Notes: generated by a model not told the origin, from the sequence alone. Positions 41,286 to 50,274 are shown, counted from the stretch's first letter. The stretch: 64,000 nucleotides of DNA from Arthrobacter sp. ES3-54 (GCF_029504395.1 NZ_JAQFIF010000011.1:1-64000); one strand, 5' to 3'. Numbers and translations: made by a program.

Positions 41286-42242
41286 ATGAGCGAATCCCCA
41301 GAATCCCCCGGCACGCCGGCAGACCCGGCGCCCGGCGCCCCTGAAGAGACCCGGCTGCCGCGCCCTGTGACCCCCGGCAGCCAGGCTTCGTTCGGCACGT
41401 ACGGAGGCCGCCCGGTCAGCTTCGTGCGCCGCGGCACACGCCTGCAGGGCCGCCGCCAGGCCGCCTGGGAGGAGCACTCTGACCGCTGGGCGGTTGAGGT
41501 CCCCCGCCATATCGCGAACACCTCCGTACACCCGGACTATGTGTTCGACGCGGAAGCCGAATTCGGCCGGACGGCTCCGCTGGTTGTGGAGATCGGCTCC
41601 GGCCTGGGCGACGCCGTGTGCCACGCCGCGGAGGAAAACCCGGACACGGACTTCCTGGCCGTGGAGGTTTACACCCCCGGTCTGGCCAACACTTTGATCA
41701 AGATCAACAGCCGCAAACTGAGCAACGTGCGGGTAGTGGAGGCGAATGCCCCCGAGGTGCTCGCGACCATGCTCCCGGCCGACTCGGTAACGGAACTATG
41801 GGTGTTCTTCCCGGATCCGTGGCACAAGTCCCGGCACCACAAGCGCCGCCTCATTCAGCCGGACTTCGTGGATCTCGCCGCCCGGGCCATCAAGCCCGGC
41901 GGCATCTTCCGGATCGCGACCGACTGGTCCAACTACGCTGTTCACGTCCGCGAGGTCATGGCGGGCTCCGCGCAGTTCGAGAACCTGCACGAGGGCGAGC
42001 GCGCCGGTGCGGACAGCCCCCTGACCCAGGTCTGGGAATCCGGCGTCGAGTCCCGCGTGGGTGGCGCGCCCGTCAAGGAAGGCCGGGCGCCGGTCAGCAC
42101 CGAGCACACCGGACCCAACGAGGGCATCGACGGGACCGGCGGCTGGGCGCCGCGCTTTGACGGCAGGATTCTGACCAGCTTCGAAAACAAGGCCCACGAA
42201 GCCGGGCGCCTGATCTTCGACCTCAGCTACCGCAGAATTTAG
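41286..42242 (+). CDS. trmB: tRNA (guanine-N7-)-methyltransferase
   Basis: TrmB methylates guanosine-46 in the tRNA variable loop. The 318-residue protein is longer than usual (about 220-240) because of an N-terminal Pro/Glu-rich leader of about 50 residues. Core motifs: VEIGSGLGDAVCHAAEENPDTDFLAVEVY (SAM site, about 100-128), LWVFFPDPWHKSRHHKRRL and DWSNYAVHVREVM. An insertion near 255-285 (GGAPVKEGRAPVSTEHTG) is unusual. The start is leaderless. Confidence 0.9.
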   Translation: MSESPESPGTPADPAPGAPEETRLPRPVTPGSQASFGTYGGRPVSFVRRGTRLQGRRQAAWEEHSDRWAVEVPRHIANTSVHPDYVFDAEAEFGRTAPLVVEIGSGLGDAVCHAAEENPDTDFLAVEVYTPGLANTLIKINSRKLSNVRVVEANAPEVLATMLPADSVTELWVFFPDPWHKSRHHKRRLIQPDFVDLAARAIKPGGIFRIATDWSNYAVHVREVMAGSAQFENLHEGERAGADSPLTQVWESGVESRVGGAPVKEGRAPVSTEHTGPNEGIDGTGGWAPRFDGRILTSFENKAHEAGRLIFDLSYRRI

Positions 42243-42345
42243 GCACACCTGGTCCGCGGGTATCTGTTCCTGAGCGGCTTGGCGTGGCACGATTACGGAA
42301 CGAACCACGCTTGGTAGCACTAAGGAAACGATCATCAAACGAGAA

Positions 42346-43152
42346 ATGAAGGACGCCGCGGACGTCGCCGAGGACGTCACCAATTCGAAGCCGCTCGAAA
42401 TCGCAGCACGGGCCGGTTTCGCCGTGTCTGGGTTGCTGCACTTCCTCATCGGGCTGGTCGCGATCCGGCTCGCCATGGGGGGCCGGGGCCAGGCCGATGT
42501 CAGCGGCGCGGTGGAAGAGCTCGCCGGGCAGCCGGCCGGGCCGTTGCTGCTCTGGACCTCTTTTGCCGCCTGCGTTGCGCTGGCCATCTGGCAGACGTCC
42601 GACGCCATCTTCGACTTCGGTCACCTGCCGACCAAGAAAAAGGTCGGCAAGAAACTCAAGGCAGCCCTGCAGGCCGTGGTGTACGCCGCGTTCGCCCTGA
42701 CGCTCGCGTCGGTGGCCACCGGGGCCGGCTCCGACAACCGCGAGTCAACTTCCGATATGACCGTAAACCTCATGAAGGCACCGGGCGGCGTTGCGCTCCT
42801 GGTGGTCATCGGCGTCGCGGTCGCCGTCACGGGAATCGTCTACGCGATCCGCGGCTTCAAGAAGTCCTTCATCAAATACCTGCGGATGCCGTCCCAGCCG
42901 CAGGCGCGCACCGCAGTGACGGTCATCGGCATGGTGGGCTATGTGGCCAAGGGCTTCGCCTTGCTGCTGGTGGGCCTGCTCATCATCATCGCCACGGTCA
43001 CGGCACACCCCGAAGAGTCAACCGGGCTCGACGGCAGCCTGAAGGCCCTGCGGGAGCAGCCGTTCGGCGTGTATCTGCTGGCCGCAGTGGGTATCGGCCT
43101 GATCTGCTACGGCATCTACATGGTGGTGCGGGCCAAGCTCGCGAAGATGTAG
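42346..43152 (+). CDS. DUF1206 membrane protein
   Basis: A 268-residue integral membrane protein of the DUF1206 family. Three repeated modules of paired helices are visible, each with a short glycine-rich signature: AARAGFAVSGLLHFLIGLVAIRLA, AVVYAAFALTLASVATG and GMVGYVAKGFALLLVGLLIIIAT. No activity is known. It starts 100 bp after trmB and is convergent with the anti-sigma gene. Confidence 0.85.
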   Translation: MKDAADVAEDVTNSKPLEIAARAGFAVSGLLHFLIGLVAIRLAMGGRGQADVSGAVEELAGQPAGPLLLWTSFAACVALAIWQTSDAIFDFGHLPTKKKVGKKLKAALQAVVYAAFALTLASVATGAGSDNRESTSDMTVNLMKAPGGVALLVVIGVAVAVTGIVYAIRGFKKSFIKYLRMPSQPQARTAVTVIGMVGYVAKGFALLLVGLLIIIATVTAHPEESTGLDGSLKALREQPFGVYLLAAVGIGLICYGIYMVVRAKLAKM

Positions 43153-43218
43153 GCTCGCGCAGACTGTTGGGTGCATCCGCCTGGTGCGCCCGTCTGGGCT
43201 GCGACACCCAGGACTGCG

Positions 43219-43902
43219 CTAACCCTGAGGCACGGCGATAACAGCCACGGTTTTCTGCTGCTCGTCACGCAGCGCGACGCTGGCGATCTTGGTCAGCTGC
43301 ACCGGCGTCGCCCCGGTAATCCGGACCCTGCCGGTGGGAGTGGCTGTCCACGAGCAAGCGCGGTCCTCGCCGCCGTCACGGTCCTTCACCCAGAGCGAGA
43401 GGGTACCGGCGACGGGCAGGCTGCGGCCGTCCACCGCCAGCTCGGTGCCCCAGGTTTTCTTGACCAGCCCCACTGTGACCTGCATCCCGCTGCTGGCCGC
43501 AACGGAATAGCTCGCGTCCGGTTTGGCGGGTTGGTTGAGCAGCGGGGCGGCCATGATCCCCACCGCCAGGCATGCGGCGGCGGCGGCGGCCACCGCCGCC
43601 GTCCACCGGCGCCGCACTTTCCGGCGGCGGGCGGCGAGCTCGTCCAGGAGCCGGCGCGGGACGGGTACGGGGTCCGGCGGAACAAGCGTCCGCTCGCGGG
43701 CGGCAGCAGCCGCCGCGGTGAGCGCGACGGCGTCGGGTACCGGAATCGCGTCGAGCAGCGCGGGGAGGCTGGCGAGATCGTCCAACTCCCGGCGGCACTC
43801 GGCACACACGGCAAGGTGCTGGTCGAAGGCTGCGGCGTCAGCCGGCTCCAGCCCGCCGAGCAAGTACGCGCCGAGGAGGTGATGCAGCTCGGTTCCGTTC
43901 AC
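43219..43902 (-). CDS. Anti-sigma factor, RskA-like
   Basis: A 227-residue membrane-anchored anti-sigma factor. An N-terminal zinc-finger-like anti-sigma domain has His29, Cys33 and Cys36 (HLAVCAEC). A basic segment RRKVRRR leads into one transmembrane helix (about 100-120), followed by an extracytoplasmic RskA-type domain of about 100 residues. It overlaps the sigma gene by four bases (GTGA), the usual arrangement for a regulatory pair. It should hold the sigma factor inactive until an envelope signal arrives. Confidence 0.85.
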   Translation of the reverse strand: MNGTELHHLLGAYLLGGLEPADAAAFDQHLAVCAECRRELDDLASLPALLDAIPVPDAVALTAAAAAARERTLVPPDPVPVPRRLLDELAARRRKVRRRWTAAVAAAAAACLAVGIMAAPLLNQPAKPDASYSVAASSGMQVTVGLVKKTWGTELAVDGRSLPVAGTLSLWVKDRDGGEDRACSWTATPTGRVRITGATPVQLTKIASVALRDEQQKTVAVIAVPQG

Positions 43903-44399
43903 CGCTGCACCCCCATTTCGTCGAGGATCGACCGAAGGGCCCGCAGGGCGTAGAACGCCCGGGACTTCACCGTGCCGCTGGGGATCTTCAATTGGGCGGA
44001 TGCCTCCTGGACTGTGTAGCGGCGGTAATGGAGGGCAACAAGGACTTCGCGGTGCTCCGCACTGAGCCGCAGCAGCGCCTCTTCCATCAGGACCTTGTTG
44101 AGCAGGTCATCGATGCGTCCGGCGCCGACGGCAAGGTCCGGGACATCGCGTTCGCCGGCTTCCTGCGGACGCCGTTGAGCCTTGCGGTAGTTGTCGATCA
44201 TGATGTTGCGGGCCGTACGAAACAGATAGCTGCGCAGGCTGCCGGTGATCTGCGGCGCCTGCTGCCAGACCCGCAACACGGTCTCCTGGACGACGTCGTC
44301 GGCGAGCTGCGGATCCCGGGAGGCGCTGAGGACGAAGCGTTTCAAGGCCGTCCCATGGTCGCGGTAAATCGCAGCCACGACGTCTTCATCCAGCGGCAT
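43899..44399 (-). CDS. ECF-type sigma factor, SigK-like
   Basis: A 166-residue extracytoplasmic-function sigma factor. Region 2 (DVVAAIYRDHGTALKRFVLSASRDPQLADDVVQETVLRVWQ, residues 6-46) and region 4 (LLRLSAEHREVLVALHYRRYTVQEASAQLKIPSGTVKSRAFYAL, about 108-151) are complete. The start is the ATG at 44399; upstream extension is not supported. It is co-transcribed with the overlapping anti-sigma gene. A TGAACT-N16-CGTC promoter upstream suggests autoregulation. Confidence 0.9.
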   Translation of the reverse strand: MPLDEDVVAAIYRDHGTALKRFVLSASRDPQLADDVVQETVLRVWQQAPQITGSLRSYLFRTARNIMIDNYRKAQRRPQEAGERDVPDLAVGAGRIDDLLNKVLMEEALLRLSAEHREVLVALHYRRYTVQEASAQLKIPSGTVKSRAFYALRALRSILDEMGVQR

Positions 44400-44437
44400 T
44401 TCCCACCTCCCCGGGATTTCTTGTTCTGCCCCTGTAT

Positions 44438-44463
44438 GACGTACGGGCGGACCCAATAGTTCA
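44438..44463 (-). promoter_or_regulatory. Putative ECF promoter for the sigma operon
   Basis: On the minus strand, TGAACT (44463-44458) is followed after 16 bp by CGTC (44441-44438), about 39 nt upstream of the sigma start. It matches the promoter of the divergent lipoprotein in sequence and spacing. Confidence 0.65.
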
Positions 44464-44507
44464 GTGTGCCCCAGGACAGCCCCAGGATGAACATGTCGGC
44501 TCCGCCG

Positions 44508-44533
44508 TGAACCATTCCGCGCTCCCCGCCGTC
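44508..44533 (+). promoter_or_regulatory. Putative ECF promoter for the lipoprotein
   Basis: TGAACC (44508-44513) and CGTC (44530-44533) are 16 bp apart, the ECF-type -35/-10 arrangement. In both divergent promoters the spacer also begins ATT. It would start transcription about 45 nt before the lipoprotein ATG. Confidence 0.65.
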
Positions 44534-44586
44534 GTATCGGGTAGCGCCGGCCTCTGAGTTGGGCTGGCTCGAGCCTAGGAGCAGCA

Positions 44587-45117
44587 ATGAAGAAGCACCT
44601 CAGCATTGGCTTGTCCGCTTTAGCCCTTGCCGCGCTACTGTCCGGCTGCGGCGGCGGAGCGACCACCACGACGCCGACGTCGGCGGCACCGGCCACCTCC
44701 GCTCCCGCAGAGTCCAGCGCGCCGGCGAGTTCGGCGTCGGCGTCCATGGCCGCCGCGGTTCTCTCGGTGGGCGAGTCCAAGGCGGGCCAGATCGTGGTGG
44801 CCGACAAGGGACTGAGCGTCTATTACTTCACCAAGAACACGAAGGACTCCGGGAACAGCGCTTGCACCGGCGCGTGCCTGACGTCGTGGCCCCCTGTCAC
44901 CTCGACGACGGCGACCCCCACCGTTAACGGCGTCACCGGCAAGGTCGGAACCATCCCAACGGCTGACGGAAAGATGCAGGTGACCATCAACGGGATGCCG
45001 ATCTACTACTACTCCAAGGACCAGGCCGCGGGAGACACCACGGGCCAGGGCGTGGGTGGGGTCTGGTACCTCGTGGCACCGTCCGGGGAGATGATCACCG
45101 CACCGCCCGTACCGTAG
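44587..45117 (+). CDS. Secreted repeat lipoprotein (COG4315-like)
   Basis: A 176-residue lipoprotein with signal MKKHLSIGLSALALAALLSGC (Cys21), a Thr/Ser/Ala-rich linker (24-55) and two repeats of the small secreted domain: GLSVYYFTKNTKDSGNSACTGACLTSWPPV and GMPIYYYSKDQAAGDTTGQGVGGVWYLV. The CxGxC-like pair C93/C97 in the first repeat is typical. Such proteins sit outside the membrane with unknown function. Divergent from, and apparently controlled by, the sigma/anti-sigma pair. Confidence 0.85.
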   Translation: MKKHLSIGLSALALAALLSGCGGGATTTTPTSAAPATSAPAESSAPASSASASMAAAVLSVGESKAGQIVVADKGLSVYYFTKNTKDSGNSACTGACLTSWPPVTSTTATPTVNGVTGKVGTIPTADGKMQVTINGMPIYYYSKDQAAGDTTGQGVGGVWYLVAPSGEMITAPPVP

Positions 45118-45175
45118 GCCCAAGGCTGGGGATCCACCTAGTGCGGTTCGCCGGGGCCGAGATACTAAGCGCGGC

Positions 45176-45213
45176 ACGGCCGGCGCCTGCATTTGGGGGC
45201 AGGCGCCGGCCGT
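45176..45213. terminator. Bidirectional 15-bp hairpin
   Basis: ACGGCCGGCGCCTGC (45176-45190) pairs perfectly with 45199-45213 around an eight-base loop, between the convergent lipoprotein and DMP19-like genes. Confidence 0.75.
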
Positions 45214-45239
45214 ACCGGAAAACTGTCGGGGAAGGCCGC

Positions 45240-46169
45240 CTACGCGCGGGCCTGCTCGAACTCCACTGTGTCTTCAAAATCCGCTGTGTCTTCGAACTCC
45301 ACGGCCGCGAGGATTTCCTGGGTCCGGGGGTTGAGCATGAAGGCCTCGTCATCGTCTTCCAACATGAGGAATTCGCCCTGTTCGGTGGTGAAGTGCCAGG
45401 CCAGGGTGGTTTCCCCGTTGTGCTCGTAGTTGGGATCGCCCATGGTGATCCGCTCCAGGCTGTGGCCGGCAATGTCGCACAGCTCCCGGATGATCTGTTC
45501 GAACTCCGGCGCGTCCAGGAGGGCTTCCTCGGCGGCTGCCGCCTGGCGCTCCGCGAGGTCGGAAAGCCGGGCCACCCGGCTGGCTATGTGGGCGTCGAGG
45601 TCGTCGTCCGCAAGGACCAGCAAGTCCGCCTGCCCGCGCAGCCAGGCGGCGTTCAGCGCCGCGATGTCCTCCGCTGCGAGGACCGACTCGAATTCCCCGT
45701 CCAGTTCTTCCATGCCGCGAACGGCGTCGGAGACAGCGTCCCCCGGTTCGTCGCCCTCGGTGTCGCCTTCGGCGGTCCAGCCGCTGCCGCCGTCGAGGTA
45801 CGTGTCGACGTCGGTGTCGGTCAGGGCACCGAAGGCGGCCACTGTGCGGTTGAAGAGGTCCAGGTGCGCGGCGGCACCCATGGCGGCCAGGCCTTCCCGG
45901 ACGTAGGGATCGACTTCCTCGCGTTCGGGCGCGGTAAAAACGTACTGCGCGAAGCCGCCGGCCAGGGCCTGCGTGAGGTAGAAGTCCACGTAGTAGCTGC
46001 GCAGCGCGGCCGGGGAGACCTCGTCCGCATCCAGCAACTCCTCGAACATGGCGTTGACCACGTTGACGTTCGCGTCGACAACGTCCTCGTTTCCGCCGTT
46101 GAGGCTTTCCGTGGTCAGCACGGTGGGGTAACTGTGGGCGGACTGGGTGGTGGGCTCACCGTTGGTCAT
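45240..46169 (-). CDS. DMP19-like (DUF4375) acidic protein
   Basis: A 309-residue very acidic protein. An N-terminal segment VVNAMFEELLDADEVSPAALRSYYVDFYLTQALAGGFAQYVFTA matches the DMP19 hallmark (QxxNGGFxQY, here QALAGGFAQY), seen in a DNA-mimic protein family. A C-terminal domain of about 80 residues (ITMGDPNYEHNGETTLAWHFTTEQGEFLMLEDDDEAFMLN) looks separate. DNA mimicry is known for some relatives and is only inferred here. It is convergent with the lipoprotein and 196 bp from the divergent SNF2 unit. Confidence 0.65.
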   Translation of the reverse strand: MTNGEPTTQSAHSYPTVLTTESLNGGNEDVVDANVNVVNAMFEELLDADEVSPAALRSYYVDFYLTQALAGGFAQYVFTAPEREEVDPYVREGLAAMGAAAHLDLFNRTVAAFGALTDTDVDTYLDGGSGWTAEGDTEGDEPGDAVSDAVRGMEELDGEFESVLAAEDIAALNAAWLRGQADLLVLADDDLDAHIASRVARLSDLAERQAAAAEEALLDAPEFEQIIRELCDIAGHSLERITMGDPNYEHNGETTLAWHFTTEQGEFLMLEDDDEAFMLNPRTQEILAAVEFEDTADFEDTVEFEQARA

Positions 46170-46324
46170 GGGGAATCCTTACTGCTGGCACTGCTGATAC
46201 TCCGGACATCTCCACGGTAGGTCCGCCTTCACGGCGGGCAGCCCAGCCCCAGTTGAACGTCAGGCGAAGTTTGGGCGGCGGTTCCGCGGCCGCCGGCGAA
46301 GTTCCGGGGCCTGCGAAGGCTCGG

Positions 46325-46330
46325 TAAGAT
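46325..46330 (+). promoter_or_regulatory. -10 box of a leaderless promoter (TAAGAT)
   Basis: TAAGAT lies seven bases before the ATG of the short leader ORF at 46338, suggesting leaderless translation of that ORF. Confidence 0.4.
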
Positions 46331-46337
46331 GGATCAG

Positions 46338-46358
46338 ATGACCACCTGCCGAAAGTAG
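46338..46358 (+). CDS. Six-residue leader peptide upstream of the SNF2 gene
   Basis: ATG-ACC-ACC-TGC-CGA-AAG-TAG encodes MTTCRK and ends seven bases before the SNF2 start codon. Its placement just after a leaderless-type -10 box suggests translation could regulate or re-initiate on the helicase. A single Cys codon is present. This is a hypothesis from position only. Confidence 0.35.
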   Translation: MTTCRK

Positions 46359-46365
46359 CGCGCAC

Positions 46366-49300
46366 ATGCCATCCCATCCGGACGAGAGTGCGGCACTGGC
46401 GATTCAGACCCCCGCGATCAACGACCGCTCCCTTGCGGCCGGACTCGCCTACGCCATGGGGAGCCGCGTTTCCGGGATCTCCTTCGATGCCGCCACCGGC
46501 CTGCTGCTGGGCAAGGTGCGGGGCGGTTCGGACGTGCCCTATTCCACGACGGCGAAGCTTGTCCGGAAGGCGGGCGGCTGGAGCTGCACAGTGGGCGTCT
46601 GCAGCTGCCCGGTCCGCAAGGACTGCAAGCACGTGGCGGCCCTGCTCTTCTCGGCCGAAGACAACCCTGCCACCCGGCTGCAACTGCTGGCCCCCGCCGA
46701 GGGCACTCGGCTGGCCCGCCAGAGCGCGCCGCCGGAAATGGCCGACTGGGAGCAGGCCCTTAGCTCCCTCATCGCCCACCCGGGGATCACGCCGTCCGCC
46801 AACGGCACCCCGCTGGCGCTCCAGTTCGACATCGAGGAACCCGCCCCGCACTTCTCCTATACGGGCCGCCGCGATCCGCTCCGCAGCGTCCGCCAGCTCA
46901 AGGCACGCCCCGTCATCATGGGGGCCAAGGGCAAGTGGATCCGCGGCGATGTCTCCTGGAGCACGCTGAGCTATTTGAACTACCGGCGCGAATGCAACGA
47001 GGCGCATGTGGAGTGGATGCAGGAATTCCTTGCCTCGCACACCGCCGTGGCGAACCGCCAGCATTCCGGCACCGGATTGTGGCTGGGGCTGAACACCTAC
47101 GCCGGCAAGAACCTGTGGAGCCTGCTGTCCCAGGCCAAGAAGATCGGCGTCGCGCTGGTCCACAGCCGCGGCGACGAGCCGGTGCGGCTGGTTGAGCAGC
47201 CTGCCGCCGTCGGGCTGAACCTGGCGAGGTTCGGCGCCGAAGGGGAGAACGGCGGGCTCGAGCTCGCGCCGACCATCACGTTCGAAGGCGAGGTGGTGGA
47301 TCCGGCGTCGGTGGGGACCATCGGCCGCCCGGCGCACGGGATCTTCCTGGCTTCCGACGGCGACGCCCTGCCGGGCATCGCCCCCGCCGACCCCGTCATC
47401 ACCCTTGCCCCACTGGAAAGCGGTCTCAGCGAGGAATTGCTGACCTTCGTCACGGGCGGGACCACGCTGCATATCCCCGCGCGGGACGAAAGCCGTTTCC
47501 TGACCGGCTTCTACCCCAAGCTGAAGCAGACCGCCCGGGTTACCGCCTCCGACGAGTCGGTGGAACTGCCCACGCTGGCGGTCCCCAACCTGTCCCTGCT
47601 GGCCAACTACGGGGCGGACCACAGGGTCCGGTTGCATTGGGAATGGCACTACAAGTCCGGGAACCTCGTCACGGCGCAGCCGCTGTGGCGGCATCCGGGC
47701 GACCATGGCTACCGGGACGACCCCGCCGAGGCGCGCATCCTCGAGGGGATCGGGCAGCCCTGGGATGTGGTGCCGGCACTGGGCGAATCCGCGACGGGCG
47801 GCTGGGGCACCCCGCGCCTGGCGGCCACGGCAGAACTGGCCGGCTTGGACACGCTCGCCTTCACCGAGGACGTGCTTCCCCGGCTCCGCGAACTCCGCGA
47901 TGTCTCCGTGGATACCTCCGGCGAGATTGCGGACTACCGCGAAGCCGAAGAAGCCCCGGTGGTGGCAATCTCCACGAAGGCGACGGACAGCCGCGACTGG
48001 TTCGATCTGGGCATCGTCATCACCCTGGAGGGCCAGCCGGTTTCCTTCGCGGCGCTGTTTTCGGCCCTCGCCTCCGGGCAGACCCGCATGCTGCTGCCCA
48101 GCGGGGCGTACTTCTCGCTGGACCTACCGGAGCTGCACCAGCTGCGGGCGCTGATCGACGAGGCCCGCTCCCTGCAGGACAACCCCGGCGACAAAGACGC
48201 CCCGCTGCAGATCAGCCGCTTCCAAGCAGGATTGTGGGACGAGCTCGCACACCTCGGGATCGTCGACGAACAGGCCGCGGCGTGGCGTGAGTCCGTGGGC
48301 GGCCTGCTGGAAGGCGGCATCAAGGGGCTTCCCCTGCCCGAGTCGCTGAACGCCGAGCTGCGCCCGTATCAGCTGGAGGGCTTCAACTGGCTGAGCTTCC
48401 TGTACCGCCACGGCCTCGGCGGAGTGCTGGCCGACGACATGGGCCTGGGCAAGACCGTGCAGGCCCTTGCCCTGATCTGCGCCGCGAAGGATGCCGCTGC
48501 CGGGACTGCCGCGCCCTCAGCAGCCTCATCCGAGGCGCACTCTGCCGGCCCCTCCGCGGCGGGTTCCGCTGACGGGGCCGCCCCGTTCCTCGTCGTCGCC
48601 CCCACCAGCGTGGTGGGCAACTGGGAGGCGGAGACGGCACGGTTCGCGCCGGGGCTGAGCGTGCGCGCCATCGGCGAGACCTTCGCCAAGAGCGGCTCGC
48701 AGCCGGCCGAGGCGATGGCCGGCGCGGACATCATCATCACCTCCTATGCCCTGTTCCGGATCGACTATGAGGCCTACGCCTCCCAGACCTGGGCAGGCCT
48801 GGTCCTGGACGAGGCGCAGTTCGTCAAGAACCATCAGTCCAAGGCCTACCAGTGCGCCCGGAAACTGCCTGCCGCCTTCAAACTCGCCATCACGGGCACC
48901 CCGCTGGAGAACAACCTGATGGAGTTCTGGGCACTGACCTCAATCGTGGCTCCCGGGCTCTTTTCCAGCCCCAAACGGTTCGCCGAGTATTACCAGAAGC
49001 CGGTGGAGAAGAACGGCGACAAGGGGCAGCTGGACAAGCTCCGGCGCAGGGTCCGGCCGCTCATGATGCGGCGTACCAAGGAGCAGGTCATCCGGGATCT
49101 GCCGCCCAAGCAGGAGCAGATTCTGGAAGTCGTGCTGAATCCGCGGCACCAGAAGGTGTATCAGACGCACCTGCAGCGGGAACGCCAGAAGATCCTGGGC
49201 CTGATCGAGGACGTCAACAAGAACCGGTTCACCATCTTCCAGTCGTTGACCCTGCTCCGGCAGCTGAGCCTGGACCCGTCGCTGATCGATCCTTCACTGT

Positions 49301-49818
49301 CCGGGGTGCGCTCCAGCAAGCTCGATGTCCTTTTCGAGCAGCTCGCGGACCTGGTGGCCGAAGGACACCGGGCCCTGATTTTCAGCCAGTTCACCGGCTT
49401 CCTGGGCAAGGTCCGGGAACGGCTGGTCGAGGAGAACATCGAGTTCTGCTACCTCGACGGCGGCACGCGCAACCGCACCGACGTCGTGAACGAGTTCAAG
49501 GACGGCGCCGCGCCGGTGTTCCTCATCAGCCTCAAGGCCGGCGGCTTCGGCCTGAACCTGACCGAGGCCGACTACGTGTTCCTGCTGGATCCGTGGTGGA
49601 ATCCGGCGTCGGAGGCCCAGGCCGTGGACCGGACGCACCGGATCGGCCAGGCCCGGAACGTCATGGTCTACCGGCTGGTCGCCAAGGACACGATCGAGGA
49701 GAAGGTGATGGCGCTCAAGGCAAAGAAATCCCAGCTGTTCGCCGACGTCATGGAAGGCGACGCGCTCACCGGCTCCGCTCTGACGGCGGAGGACCTGGCG
49801 GGGCTGTTCAACGACTGA
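46366..49818 (+). CDS. SWIM-domain SNF2-family helicase
   Basis: A 1150-residue protein. A SWIM zinc finger near the N-terminus has Cys79-x-Cys81-x5-Cys87-x-His89. A long middle region leads to an SNF2 ATPase: Walker A DDMGLGKT at about 690, DEAQ at about 815, and the C-terminal helicase lobe with STLSLL-like FQSLTLLRQL and PWWNPASEAQAVDRTHRIGQ. In bacteria the SWIM-SNF2 combination is linked to DNA remodelling or repair; the exact role is unproven. A hydrophilic Ala/Ser insertion follows Walker A. Confidence 0.9.
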   Translation: MPSHPDESAALAIQTPAINDRSLAAGLAYAMGSRVSGISFDAATGLLLGKVRGGSDVPYSTTAKLVRKAGGWSCTVGVCSCPVRKDCKHVAALLFSAEDNPATRLQLLAPAEGTRLARQSAPPEMADWEQALSSLIAHPGITPSANGTPLALQFDIEEPAPHFSYTGRRDPLRSVRQLKARPVIMGAKGKWIRGDVSWSTLSYLNYRRECNEAHVEWMQEFLASHTAVANRQHSGTGLWLGLNTYAGKNLWSLLSQAKKIGVALVHSRGDEPVRLVEQPAAVGLNLARFGAEGENGGLELAPTITFEGEVVDPASVGTIGRPAHGIFLASDGDALPGIAPADPVITLAPLESGLSEELLTFVTGGTTLHIPARDESRFLTGFYPKLKQTARVTASDESVELPTLAVPNLSLLANYGADHRVRLHWEWHYKSGNLVTAQPLWRHPGDHGYRDDPAEARILEGIGQPWDVVPALGESATGGWGTPRLAATAELAGLDTLAFTEDVLPRLRELRDVSVDTSGEIADYREAEEAPVVAISTKATDSRDWFDLGIVITLEGQPVSFAALFSALASGQTRMLLPSGAYFSLDLPELHQLRALIDEARSLQDNPGDKDAPLQISRFQAGLWDELAHLGIVDEQAAAWRESVGGLLEGGIKGLPLPESLNAELRPYQLEGFNWLSFLYRHGLGGVLADDMGLGKTVQALALICAAKDAAAGTAAPSAASSEAHSAGPSAAGSADGAAPFLVVAPTSVVGNWEAETARFAPGLSVRAIGETFAKSGSQPAEAMAGADIIITSYALFRIDYEAYASQTWAGLVLDEAQFVKNHQSKAYQCARKLPAAFKLAITGTPLENNLMEFWALTSIVAPGLFSSPKRFAEYYQKPVEKNGDKGQLDKLRRRVRPLMMRRTKEQVIRDLPPKQEQILEVVLNPRHQKVYQTHLQRERQKILGLIEDVNKNRFTIFQSLTLLRQLSLDPSLIDPSLSGVRSSKLDVLFEQLADLVAEGHRALIFSQFTGFLGKVRERLVEENIEFCYLDGGTRNRTDVVNEFKDGAAPVFLISLKAGGFGLNLTEADYVFLLDPWWNPASEAQAVDRTHRIGQARNVMVYRLVAKDTIEEKVMALKAKKSQLFADVMEGDALTGSALTAEDLAGLFND

Positions 49819-49824
49819 CGCTGT

Positions 49825-50274
49825 TCACCCGCGGGGCTGCGCCCTGAGCCGGGCCAGGAGCGTCGCGGCGAGCAGCGCCGTCGTGATTTCCAGCGCGATG
49901 ACCGCCAGCAAAGCCCCGGAGCCGACGGGCGCCGCGCCGGCCGCTGCGGCGGCAGCGTTTCCTGCTCCGGAATGGGCGTGGCCCGAGCCGCCGGCGCCCG
50001 CGCCGAGGAGCAGGACCGCGTGCACCCCGGTCATCGCCAGCGCCGCGGCCATCACCTGGCGAAGGGCGGTGGCCCTGCCGTGACGCCAGATGTGCACGGC
50101 ACACGGCAGGCACACAGCCACCATGGCGAGCATGAGCAGGTTCAGCCATGTCCCGTGCTGGTTCCCGGCGGCAAGCCCCAGGTGCGTGAGGCAGGACGCC
50201 GCCGTCACGGCGGCGCAGATCCGCGGATGAAGCACGATGCCGCCCCGCCGGCCCACGCCGCCTGCAATGCTCAC
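49825..50274 (-). CDS. Small membrane protein downstream of the amine oxidase
   Basis: A 149-residue protein with four predicted helices (about 15-30, 44-62, 74-94, 120-142) and a Gly/Ala/His-rich loop SGHAHSGAG. The GTG start at 50274 lies nine bases after the amine-oxidase stop, so the two are probably co-transcribed. The single CLPCAVHIWRH segment and His-rich loop might bind copper for the oxidase, but no known family fits. Function unassigned. Confidence 0.65.
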   Translation of the reverse strand: MSIAGGVGRRGGIVLHPRICAAVTAASCLTHLGLAAGNQHGTWLNLLMLAMVAVCLPCAVHIWRHGRATALRQVMAAALAMTGVHAVLLLGAGAGGSGHAHSGAGNAAAAAAGAAPVGSGALLAVIALEITTALLAATLLARLRAQPRG

